A stretch of 64,000 nucleotides of DNA from Enterobacteriaceae bacterium LSJC7. Its GTDB lineage: Bacteria > Pseudomonadota > Gammaproteobacteria > Enterobacterales > Enterobacteriaceae. Location of the stretch: positions 1-64,000 of the forward strand of contig AMFN01000003.1 of the NCBI GenBank assembly GCA_000302695.1, written 5' to 3'. The translations under genes and the position numbers were made by a program. Each line of letters begins with the position of its first letter. Position 1 is the first letter of the stretch. The notes below the pieces were generated by a model. That model was not told the DNA's origin. It saw only the letters and a list, made by a program, of their open reading frames with translations, and searched no databases. This document shows, one piece after another, positions 1 to 6,765 of the stretch.

Positions 1-289
1 TGATTCCCCAGTCAATGTAGCCGTTCCAGGTGTAGCGCAACTGCGCTTTGGGGGGCGCACTGCCGTCAAGTCCCGCCAGAATGTTTTCCAGCAAATCCCG
101 TTTCAGATGAAGATACAGCGCGTTGAGCAGATCGTCTTTGGTGGCGAAGTAGCGAAACAGCGTGCCTTCTGCCACGCCAGCCCCACGGGCAATCTGGGCC
201 GTGGAAGCCCCTATACCTGCGCGGGCAATAGCGGTGGCGGCGGCATCCAGTAACGCCAGTTTTTTATCTTCACTTCTGGGACGAGCCAC
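1..289 (-). CDS. ramR: TetR-family repressor RamR (3' end outside window)
   Basis: Reading the minus strand from a GTG at 289 gives about 96 residues before the window edge. They form a TetR N-terminal helix-turn-helix: an [16 protein letters not shown] start, then the DNA-recognition stretch ending in [17 protein letters not shown]. RamR is known as the local repressor of romA-ramA in Klebsiella, Enterobacter and Salmonella. The assignment rests on the TetR fold plus the downstream RomA and RamA homologues and the palindrome between them. The ligand-binding half lies outside the window, so it cannot be judged intact. Confidence 0.85.
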   Translation of the reverse strand, partial: MARPRSEDKKLALLDAAATAIARAGIGASTAQIARGAGVAEGTLFRYFATKDDLLNALYLHLKRDLLENILAGLDGSAPPKAQLRYTWNGYIDWGI

Positions 290-374
290 TTTCTAACCTC
301 CAGTTACGTTAACGAGCAAATTGAAGCACGTCGCGCCGCAGGTCGCAACGCCTGGCAAGCTGTGAGGAATCCAC

Positions 375-402
375 TTGACGAAATAACGCGCCTTTCTATA
401 AT
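375..402 (+). promoter_or_regulatory. sigma-70 promoter of romA-ramA
   Basis: TTGACG at 375-380 and TATAAT at 397-402 are separated by 16 bp. Transcription would begin near 409, just before the RamR palindrome, so a bound repressor would block initiation or early elongation of romA-ramA. Confidence 0.7.
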
Positions 403-412
403 AAATCATTAA

Positions 413-432
413 ATGAGTGTTTACTCACTCAT
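413..432. promoter_or_regulatory. RamR operator palindrome
   Basis: The sequence is ATGAGTG, a 6-bp spacer, then CACTCAT: a perfect 7-bp inverted repeat. This is the architecture of the known RamR site in Salmonella and Klebsiella. It lies between ramR and romA, directly downstream of the -10 box. Confidence 0.85.
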
Positions 433-481
433 AAACTATAGCGCATTCCGTTACTGCCAACTGTGGTCCCGATAACGTTCA

Positions 482-1594
482 ATGAATAACCTTAAAAAAG
501 GTGTGGTAATCACAATGCTGACAGCGGCGCTGGGAAGTCTGTCTTACTTCTTAAATCCCGCCTTTGGCCGTGCTCCAAAAGAGGAGAGGCTACAGGCGTT
601 CACTCAGTCGCCGCAGTACCGCGACGGGCAATTTCACAACGCCCAGCCCACACCAATGCTGACGGGCGAGAAAGGGCGTATCCAGCTATTGTGGGAGTTT
701 ATAACGCAAAAGCGCGATAACCTGCGCCCGGGCACGCCGCTGCCGCTGGTGCCCACTGACCTGCGTACACTGAACCCTGAAGAAGACGTGGTCGTGTGGC
801 TCGGTCATTCGTCGTGGTATCTGCAACTGGCGGGCAAACGCATTTTGATTGACCCGGTCTTCAGTCATTACGCCGCTCCGTTTTCGTTTATCAATAAAGC
901 GTTCACTGGCCCGTATCCGTGGCGCGCTGAGGATATGCCGCCGGTTGATTATATGATTATCTCCCACGATCACTACGATCATCTGGATTACGCAACTGTG
1001 CGTGCACTGCTGCCCAAAGTGCGCCAGGCGCTGGTGCCGCTCGGCGTGGGTAGTCACCTCGAATACTGGGGCATGGAGGCTGCGCGGATTCAGGAGTCCG
1101 ACTGGCAGCAGGCATGGCCGCTGTCTGGGGGGCTGACCGTCCATGTACTGCCTGCGCGCCACTTTTCCGGGCGCGGATTGAAAACTAATCCCACGCTGTG
1201 GGCGAGCTTTTTGTTCGTCACGCCTGAACGCAAGATTTATTACAGCGGCGACAGCGGCTACGGCCCGCACTTTAAGGCCATTGGTGAGCGTTTTGGCCCC
1301 ATCGATGTCGCCATTATGGAAAACGGCCAGTACGACCCGGACTGGAAAAATATTCACATGCACCCGGAAGAAGCGGCACAGGGCGCGCTTGACCTTAACG
1401 CCCGGGCAGTGCTCCCCGGCCATGCCGGACGCTTTGTGCTGGCAAAACATACCTGGAATGATCCCTGGCAGCGCCTGACAACGGCAAGCCAGGACAAACC
1501 TTACACGCTGCTGACGCCGGTGATGGGCGAAGTGGTGTATCCGGCTCACACAGAGCCACACGCGAGCGCCTGGTGGGAAACGCGCGCTCAATAA
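482..1594 (+). CDS. romA: RomA-like MBL-fold metallohydrolase
   Basis: A 370-residue protein of the metallo-beta-lactamase fold (UlaG / NAPE-PLD-like group). It has an N-terminal hydrophobic signal or anchor (residues about 9-25), a GHSSWYLQLAGKRILIDPV block typical of this subgroup, and the metal-binding motif SHDHYDHLDY (HxHxDH) near residue 160. Further conserved histidines and aspartates follow (YYSGDSGYG, LPGHAGRF). In Klebsiella and Enterobacter romA is co-transcribed with ramA; the enzymatic substrate there is unsettled. Here ramA begins 19 bp after its stop, so the same operon structure is retained. Confidence 0.85.
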   Translation: MNNLKKGVVITMLTAALGSLSYFLNPAFGRAPKEERLQAFTQSPQYRDGQFHNAQPTPMLTGEKGRIQLLWEFITQKRDNLRPGTPLPLVPTDLRTLNPEEDVVVWLGHSSWYLQLAGKRILIDPVFSHYAAPFSFINKAFTGPYPWRAEDMPPVDYMIISHDHYDHLDYATVRALLPKVRQALVPLGVGSHLEYWGMEAARIQESDWQQAWPLSGGLTVHVLPARHFSGRGLKTNPTLWASFLFVTPERKIYYSGDSGYGPHFKAIGERFGPIDVAIMENGQYDPDWKNIHMHPEEAAQGALDLNARAVLPGHAGRFVLAKHTWNDPWQRLTTASQDKPYTLLTPVMGEVVYPAHTEPHASAWWETRAQ

Positions 1595-1613
1595 ACGCAA
1601 GAAGGGAAACCCT

Positions 1614-1955
1614 ATGTCCATACCTGAACAGGTTATTGAAACCCTGATTGACTGGATAGACCACAATCTGGACCAACCTTTGCGCATTGACGACATTGCA
1701 CGCCACGCCGGGTATTCAAAATGGCATCTGCAGCGACTGTTTTTGCAACATAAAGGTGAAAGTATCGGGCGCTACATCCGAACCCGGAAGCTGCATATGG
1801 CGGCGCGCGATCTGCGCAATAGCAACGAGAAAGTGTTCGAGATTTGCCTGCGTTACGGATTTGATTCGCAGCAAACCTTTACCCGGATCTTCACCAAAAC
1901 GTTTCATCAACCGCCCGGCGCCTGGCGTAAGGACACCTCCGCGGCCCAGCTTTGA
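1614..1955 (+). CDS. ramA: AraC/XylS-family activator RamA
   Basis: A 113-residue protein made only of the two helix-turn-helix motifs of the AraC family, the exact size of RamA. The core IDDIARHAGYSKWHLQRLFL and the second HTH FDSQQTFTRIFTKTFHQPPGAWRK match RamA far better than MarA or SoxS from memory. RamA activates acrAB, tolC, micF and other marbox promoters and gives low-level multidrug tolerance. The start ATG is preceded by AAGGGA. Expression should be controlled by RamR through the operator at 413-432. Confidence 0.92.
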   Translation: MSIPEQVIETLIDWIDHNLDQPLRIDDIARHAGYSKWHLQRLFLQHKGESIGRYIRTRKLHMAARDLRNSNEKVFEICLRYGFDSQQTFTRIFTKTFHQPPGAWRKDTSAAQL

Positions 1956-2014
1956 CCGCTTTTATGTTCACGCATAAACTGACTGCTGACACTCATTGAC
2001 GCAGGCAGTCTGTG

Positions 2015-2221
2015 ATGGAACCGCAAGAATGCATCCCCGACGTGCGCGACGGTCTGAATGGCATTGAGCGCACCGTACTTTATGTACTGCATAAAACGCA
2101 GCTGGAAATGGCAGGCAGGGCAGTACCGACCGCTATGCTTTACGGCCGGGTGCTGGAGTATATCAACATCAGTGAAACCGAGCTGGTGACCTGCCTGCAA
2201 CGGCTGGGAGCAGGGCGCTGA
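2015..2221 (+). CDS. small protein of unknown function downstream of ramA
   Basis: An open frame of 68 residues from ATG 2015 (a GTG lies one codon upstream). The composition looks protein-like: acidic and aliphatic, with no low-complexity tract, and a predicted helical segment around GIERTVLYVLHKTQLEM. There is no signal peptide or membrane segment. The Shine-Dalgarno sequence is weak. I do not recognise a family with certainty. It ends 3 bp before the convergent IclR gene. Confidence 0.5.
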   Translation: MEPQECIPDVRDGLNGIERTVLYVLHKTQLEMAGRAVPTAMLYGRVLEYINISETELVTCLQRLGAGR

Positions 2222-2224
2222 GGC

Positions 2225-2971
2225 TTATTGTCCCTGAGCGGCGGCCAACAGCATGTCGCGACTCTCTTTGAGTGCGTCTTCAACCAGACAACGATTTTGC
2301 TCATAGCGGTTTTGCGGCATCACGACCGAAAAAGCAAAACATCCCAGCTGTGGCAACCTGACGGGCGTGCCAATGGCACATACGCCAGGCGCGTGTTCTT
2401 CGCAGTCATAAGAGAACCCGGTTTCACGAACGCTCGCTATCTGTGCCAGCAACGGCGGTAACGCGGTGAGTGTGGCAGGCGTCAGCGGCTGCAACCGGCC
2501 TGTTAAGCGCGCGCCAATCTCCTCATCTGTCAGCATAGAAAGCAGCGCCTTGCCGTTGGCCATGGCATACAGCGGCCGTGGCCGGTCCGGGAACGGCACG
2601 ACGCGCAGCTCCTGGTCAGACAAAATGCGGTCCAGAAAGGTCACTTCCTCTCCCTGAATGCCGGAGATATCCACCGTTTCGTGCGTGCGCGTGAACAGCA
2701 GTTCCAGCGCCGGGCGAGCAAGCGGCACAATGCTGGTATGCCCACGGCGCGCGATGTGCTGTAACCCCCAACCGAGCCTGACCCCATCGCGTCCGGCTTC
2801 AACCAGATTTTCCGCTGCCAGGGCATCAACAATACGCTGCACGGTAGAACGCGGTAAATTCGTGATACGGGCAATGCTCCCCAGACTCATATTGGTATTA
2901 CTCAGTGTTCGTAGCACAGCGGCTGCACGCGAAATGAGCTGCATACCCTGGCAATCTTTATTGTTTCCCAT
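2225..2971 (-). CDS. IclR-family transcriptional regulator
   Basis: An IclR-type regulator of about 248 residues from the ATG at 2971; the open frame runs to 3004, but AGGG precedes the internal ATG. The winged HTH (MQLISRAAAVLRTL ... LPRSTVQRIVDALAAENLVE) is followed by the IclR effector domain (LFTRTHETVDISGIQGEEVTFLDRI, later the conserved GFSYDCEEHAPGVCAIGTPV). It is divergent from cytochrome b561, with an 18-bp palindrome between them, so that gene and the FMN reductase are the likely targets. The effector is unknown. Confidence 0.88.
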   Translation of the reverse strand: MGNNKDCQGMQLISRAAAVLRTLSNTNMSLGSIARITNLPRSTVQRIVDALAAENLVEAGRDGVRLGWGLQHIARRGHTSIVPLARPALELLFTRTHETVDISGIQGEEVTFLDRILSDQELRVVPFPDRPRPLYAMANGKALLSMLTDEEIGARLTGRLQPLTPATLTALPPLLAQIASVRETGFSYDCEEHAPGVCAIGTPVRLPQLGCFAFSVVMPQNRYEQNRCLVEDALKESRDMLLAAAQGQ

Positions 2972-2996
2972 AGCACCCTGCTGATGTATCATCAAT

Positions 2997-3014
2997 CGGT
3001 ACACCTGTGTACCG
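2997..3014. promoter_or_regulatory. IclR operator candidate
   Basis: CGGTACAC, 2 bp, GTGTACCG: a perfect 8-bp inverted repeat between the divergent IclR and cytochrome b561 starts, 22 bp before the cytochrome ATG. The GGTAC/GTACC half-sites and the position suit an IclR-family operator controlling both directions. Confidence 0.6.
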
Positions 3015-3035
3015 AATTAATCTGAGGGCTAGTTT

Positions 3036-3614
3036 ATGCATAATTCTTCCCAAAACTCAAGGAAGTACACCGCGCCCGCGCGTTTGCTGCACTGGCTGAT
3101 GGCGATAATCTGGATTGTTGTCTGGATTATCGGCTATGTCGCGGTGACCTGGAGCCAGGAGTTGAACCCCCAGGATGGTTTGACCGCCGCCCATAAAGCA
3201 CTTGCCAGCACACTGCTGTTTTTAATTGTACTACGTATCTTCTGGCGCCTGACGCATCGCCCACCTGGGCTGCCAGACTCCATGAGCCCACTGATGCAGC
3301 GTGCCGCTCACTGGGGCCATTTTTTCCTGTATCTCTTTGCGCTTATCGCGATGCCGCTAAGCGGCTGGCTGTGGAGCTCGGTTGCCGGTAAACCTATTAA
3401 CGTACTGTGGCTGTTCCCGCTGCCGCCACTGGTAGATGCCAACCCCGATTATTACCCGCTGATGAAGAACATTCACATTACGCTGGCGTATAGCACTGGC
3501 GCGTTGGTGCTGGGGCATATTCTGATAGCGCTTAAACACGCCATTATCGACAAGGACGGTGTTTTGCAAAGCATGCTCTCTGACCGACGCACCTCTTCAG
3601 ACCGTAAAAAATAA
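3036..3614 (+). CDS. cytochrome b561 (CybB-like)
   Basis: A 192-residue integral membrane protein with four hydrophobic helices (about residues 16-38, 53-70, 92-112 and 145-165). It belongs to the prokaryotic cytochrome b561 family, with the start motif RYTAPARLLHWLMA-like (histidine in LLHW) and later haem-ligand candidates in AAHKAL, HWGHFF and HITLAYSTGALVLGHI. It is probably a quinol-linked or superoxide-oxidising haem b protein in the inner membrane. It is followed after 11 bp by an NADPH:FMN reductase, suggesting a shared redox-stress role under the IclR regulator. Confidence 0.85.
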   Translation: MHNSSQNSRKYTAPARLLHWLMAIIWIVVWIIGYVAVTWSQELNPQDGLTAAHKALASTLLFLIVLRIFWRLTHRPPGLPDSMSPLMQRAAHWGHFFLYLFALIAMPLSGWLWSSVAGKPINVLWLFPLPPLVDANPDYYPLMKNIHITLAYSTGALVLGHILIALKHAIIDKDGVLQSMLSDRRTSSDRKK

Positions 3615-3625
3615 GGACACACTCC

Positions 3626-4174
3626 ATGAGCACTCCACTGCGTTTTGTGACGTTAACCGGTAGTCTTCGCAAATCGTCTTACAATGCGACCATCGCCCGC
3701 ACGCTGGTGCAGCTTGCGCCGCAGGGCGTGGACATTAGCGCACTGGGTTCACCAGGGGATTTCCCGCATTACAATGCCGACGTTCAGGAAGAGGGTTTTC
3801 CCGCGCCGGTTTTAGCAATGGCGCAGGCCATCCGTGAAGCAGACGGCCTGATTATTGTTACCCCGGAGTACAACTACTCTGTGCCTGGTGTGCTGAAAAA
3901 TGCGCTGGACTGGCTCTCACGCTGCGATCCGCAGCCGCTGGCAGGCAAACCTGTGCTGATAGAAACCGCCTCGCCTGGCGCGATTGGCGGCGCGCGCGCC
4001 CAGTACCATTTGCGCCAGATTCTGGTGTTTTTTGACGCCATGGTTCTGAACAAGCCGGAAGCGATGATAGGTCAGGTTGCCGGTAAAATTAGCGACGGCA
4101 CGCTGACTGATGAAAGCACACGTTCATTTCTGAGCGCCCAGCTGGCAGCGTTTGCCGACTTCAGCCGCGGCTAA
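3626..4174 (+). CDS. NADPH-dependent FMN reductase (ChrR/YieF-like)
   Basis: A flavodoxin-fold protein of 182 residues. The FMN phosphate-binding loop TGSLRKSSYN is at residues 10-19, and the conserved PEYNYSVPGVLKNALDW block lies near residues 80-96, both hallmarks of the ChrR / azoreductase-like family that performs two-electron reduction of quinones, chromate or nitro compounds. It is cytosolic, with no signal. It forms an operon with the preceding cytochrome b561. The physiological substrate cannot be read from the sequence. Confidence 0.85.
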   Translation: MSTPLRFVTLTGSLRKSSYNATIARTLVQLAPQGVDISALGSPGDFPHYNADVQEEGFPAPVLAMAQAIREADGLIIVTPEYNYSVPGVLKNALDWLSRCDPQPLAGKPVLIETASPGAIGGARAQYHLRQILVFFDAMVLNKPEAMIGQVAGKISDGTLTDESTRSFLSAQLAAFADFSRG

Positions 4175-4191
4175 TCGTTTCTGAAATCCGT

Positions 4192-4213
4192 CGGGTCGGG
4201 GCGAACCGACCCG
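4192..4213. terminator. hairpin between convergent genes
   Basis: CGGGTCGG and CCGACCCG form a perfect 8-bp stem with a 6-nt loop, placed between the stop codons of the FMN reductase and the convergent luxR-type gene. There is no clear U-tract on either side, so it is at best a weak bidirectional terminator. Confidence 0.45.
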
Positions 4214-4216
4214 GCG

Positions 4217-4945
4217 TTACTGGAGCAATGCAGGCGTAATCATATTTAATTCAACACCAAGACGGATAGCCTGCCGCGCATTGCTGACACCCATCTTGCG
4301 CACCAGATTCGCCATATGAAATTTTACCGTGCGCTCGGTTATCCCAAGAATAATGGCAATGCCGTCATAGGTTTTCCCCATGCTGGCCCAGTACAGCACT
4401 TCGTGCTCACGTGGGGTGAATGCCGCTTTATCGCGCTCTGAGAGCGGTCCCGTTGAGGTGAACGCCGGTGGCGTATCCAGCAGGCGGTGAGTTTGCTCAT
4501 GAACATCAATCAACAACATTTGCAGGCTGGCACTGTGCGTTTTGAGTTGTTCGTATTGAGAGACAACGTTGTCAGTGACCAGCGACAGCATGGCAACATG
4601 ATTAAGATGGTCATGCAGCACAAACGTCACGCCGTTCACAATATTGTAGGATTTTGACAGCCTGAATATTTCAGACAGTCGGAAAGTGATGTTCTCATCC
4701 CAGCAAAACGGCGAGCTTCTCTTTAATCCACTTAAAATAACCGGGTCGCGCTGGTAATAATTGTTGGTCAGGTACTGTTCCTGCCAGGCTGCGGGGTAGT
4801 TAGAGATCATCAAAACGTCGCAAAGATTATGCTTGCTCAGCACAAAATAGGCATAGGTCATCAACCCCCAGGGCTGAAGCCGTCGCTCAATATAATCTCT
4901 AAGAGCGGCACTCATTACGGTATTTTCGCTGAAGACAGATAACAT
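4217..4945 (-). CDS. LuxR-family AHL-binding transcriptional regulator
   Basis: A 242-residue LuxR/SdiA-type protein. The N-terminal autoinducer-binding domain retains all six residues usually invariant in acyl-homoserine-lactone receptors: W54, Y58, D67, P68, W82 and G105 (in AAWQEQYL, YYQRDPVI, SPFCWDE and NIVNGVTF). The C-terminal GerE-type HTH (TPREHEVLYWASMGKTYDGIAIILGITERTVKFHMANLVRKMGV) is complete. No luxI-type synthase is present in the window, so it is a candidate solo or separately located receptor. Its own promoter carries a lux-box-like palindrome, and the six-gene glycan operon starts on the other side of that region. It differs clearly from E. coli SdiA. Confidence 0.9.
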   Translation of the reverse strand: MLSVFSENTVMSAALRDYIERRLQPWGLMTYAYFVLSKHNLCDVLMISNYPAAWQEQYLTNNYYQRDPVILSGLKRSSPFCWDENITFRLSEIFRLSKSYNIVNGVTFVLHDHLNHVAMLSLVTDNVVSQYEQLKTHSASLQMLLIDVHEQTHRLLDTPPAFTSTGPLSERDKAAFTPREHEVLYWASMGKTYDGIAIILGITERTVKFHMANLVRKMGVSNARQAIRLGVELNMITPALLQ

Positions 4946-4985
4946 ACGCTGCTTCCCTCCGCGTTTGCCTGAACTGTGGGGTATC

Positions 4986-5005
4986 TCCTGTACTTAAGAA
5001 CAGGA
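4986..5005. promoter_or_regulatory. lux-box-like 20-bp palindrome
   Basis: TCCTGTACTTAAGAACAGGA is symmetric at 18 of 20 positions, with CTG and CAG at the spacing found in lux, esa and tra boxes. It sits 41-60 bp upstream of the luxR-type start codon, a place suited to autoregulation and to control of the divergent region. Confidence 0.75.
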
Positions 5006-5295
5006 TGCCGCCGTATATTAGTACATCTTACATATCTGTTTGAGTGGAATATAATTACAACAGATCAAAAAGTTAGCCGTGAGATCCAGGCACGGCCCAA
5101 AAATGTAACACCAGGGAAATTTTTAAAAAAACTGCGACCCATGTCAGGTTAAAAACATTAAATAACGAGAAAAGTGCCGGTTTACGCCGGCACTTTCGCA
5201 TCCTGACGACAGAAACCCATGCTGGCCCCACGCTGACTACGTCAAACTCTCCATCCGTTATCGTGCTTCCAGGCAGTGAATAACACTTTCACCGT

Positions 5296-5331
5296 AATAA
5301 AAAACATGCTGGATACAATATGTTTTTTATT
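5296..5331. repeat. perfect 12-bp AT-rich inverted repeat
   Basis: AATAAAAAACAT and ATGTTTTTTATT flank a 12-bp spacer, about 230 bp before the first glycosyltransferase gene. It may be a regulator site or a structured leader element for the glycan operon. Confidence 0.6.
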
Positions 5332-5561
5332 CGCGCACATTCGGCAACAAAAAATAAGAAATATCACGTTGGCTTTATTTTTTGCATAGCAAAAAAGATA
5401 TTTTCAACTCTTAATAATCAGTTAAGAAAGACGTGCTAAAGAAGGCAAGAAAACAAAGAAATAACAAAAAAATGTCCATTTATCCTGGTGATATTTTATT
5501 TTTGTCATGTTACATACATTTCCAGACGTTATTTACTTTCCATGGAATGGGGGTTTTCAAT

Positions 5562-6764
5562 ATGGGTGGCTATCGCCCCGCACGACTTGCTTTTTATTCT
5601 CACGACACAATGGGACTCGGTCATATCCGGCGCAACATGCTGCTGGCGAACGCCGTTTTAAAATCCAGGCCTGATACTGAAATTCTGCTTATTAACGGCG
5701 TGAGGGAATCCGGGGTATTTCATTTTCCGAAAGGGATGGACTCGGTCACACTCCCCACTTACCTGAAAACGCCAGCCGGGGAGTATTTACCGCACTCGCT
5801 GGGCAGCGATATCCGTCGACTGGTGGCACTGCGCGTCAGCATTATTCACGCCGCACTCAAGTCCTTTCGCCCGGACGTTGTGGTGGTAGACAACGTACCC
5901 CGCGGGGCCATGTCTGAACTCGACAGCGTGCTCCCGATGCTGGTTGAAGAAAACGCCCATCTGGTGCTGGGCCTTCGCGATATTATCGACGAACCGCAGG
6001 CGGTGCAGCGCCAGTGGCAAAAGCTCGATAACGCAAGGGCTATTCGTGATTACTACAGCAATGTCTGGGTCTACGGTGATGCCAGTTTCTACGACTTAAC
6101 CCAGGCCTATGGACTTGACCACGAGGTTTGCCGCAAGGTGTCATTTATGGGTTATCTGGATGCGACGCACCATGCCCAGCAACCGCAGTCTGCCGACAGC
6201 CTTTTCGCTGAACTCAACGGGCCGTATGTGTTATGCACCGTTGGCGGCGGTCAGGATGGCTTTCGTCTGGCATCCAGTTTTGCGCAGTCTTCATTTCCCG
6301 CTGGCGTCACCGGGATATTAATTACCGGCACGATGATGCCCACGGCTGAATTTGAAATGCTGCAAAAAATAGCGGCCACCCGAGCCGATCTGCGCGTGAT
6401 TCGCTTTGTTCCTAATCCGCTCGCCTTATTACGCCAGGCTCACAGCGTGGTGGCAATGGGCGGATATAACACAACCATTGAAATATTATCGCTTAATAAA
6501 CGTGCGCTCATTATTCCACGGGTAGCCCCGCGCCAGGAACAATGGATTCGTGCCTCGCATCTGGCCAAAAATAATCTCGTCAGCTGCATTCATCCTGATG
6601 AATTAAACGTACAGGTACTTAATCGCTGGATGGCATCTGAATGGCAGCCGGATAACCCTCGTCAGCATATGAGCCTTAATGGTCTGTATACCTTTACCGA
6701 AAAAATGAATGCACTGTTAACACAGAAAAGCCAGACAGCCGCATCAGTGCAGTGCGAGGTATAA
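5562..6764 (+). CDS. COG4671-type glycosyltransferase (MurG-like fold)
   Basis: About 400 residues from the ATG at 5562, chosen over an upstream in-frame ATG at 5433 because GGGG precedes it and homology-like sequence begins right after it (YRPARLAFYSHDTMGLGHIRRNMLLA). This start is the signature of the predicted glycosyltransferases of COG4671, relatives of GT28/MurG. The C-terminal nucleotide-sugar half contains VLCTVGGGQDG, VVAMGGYNTTIEIL and the RAPLIIPR-like stretch. Cytosolic or membrane-associated. It is the first gene of a six-gene operon; the next gene starts 1 nt after its stop. Donor and acceptor sugars are unknown. Confidence 0.85.
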   Translation: MGGYRPARLAFYSHDTMGLGHIRRNMLLANAVLKSRPDTEILLINGVRESGVFHFPKGMDSVTLPTYLKTPAGEYLPHSLGSDIRRLVALRVSIIHAALKSFRPDVVVVDNVPRGAMSELDSVLPMLVEENAHLVLGLRDIIDEPQAVQRQWQKLDNARAIRDYYSNVWVYGDASFYDLTQAYGLDHEVCRKVSFMGYLDATHHAQQPQSADSLFAELNGPYVLCTVGGGQDGFRLASSFAQSSFPAGVTGILITGTMMPTAEFEMLQKIAATRADLRVIRFVPNPLALLRQAHSVVAMGGYNTTIEILSLNKRALIIPRVAPRQEQWIRASHLAKNNLVSCIHPDELNVQVLNRWMASEWQPDNPRQHMSLNGLYTFTEKMNALLTQKSQTAASVQCEV

Positions 6765-6765
6765 T

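Larger units (their letters stand above)
4946..5561. other. 616-bp divergent regulatory region
   Basis: This gene-free region separates the LuxR-type gene from the glycan operon. In order it holds: the lux-like palindrome (4986-5005); a sigma-70-like promoter reading right (TTACAT at 5028, TATAAT at 5050, 16-bp spacing); a 10-bp GC-rich hairpin (arms 5171-5180 and 5187-5196); a perfect 12-bp AT-rich inverted repeat (5296-5307 and 5320-5331); and a 10-bp AT-rich repeat (CAAAAAATAA ... TTATTTTTTG, about 5348-5385). The right half is very AT-rich, as expected of H-NS-silenced promoters. No convincing protein gene was found. Confidence 0.6.

Noticed and set aside
686-1696. 336-residue open frame on the minus strand across romA
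   Set aside because: It lies antisense to a well-supported MBL-fold gene and is rich in arginine and cysteine, as expected of a shadow frame in GC-rich DNA.
5433-5561. 43-codon N-terminal extension of the first glycosyltransferase
   Set aside because: Lysine-rich then hydrophobic stretch from AT-rich promoter DNA, no ribosome site; the ATG at 5562 has GGGG in front and starts right at the conserved domain.
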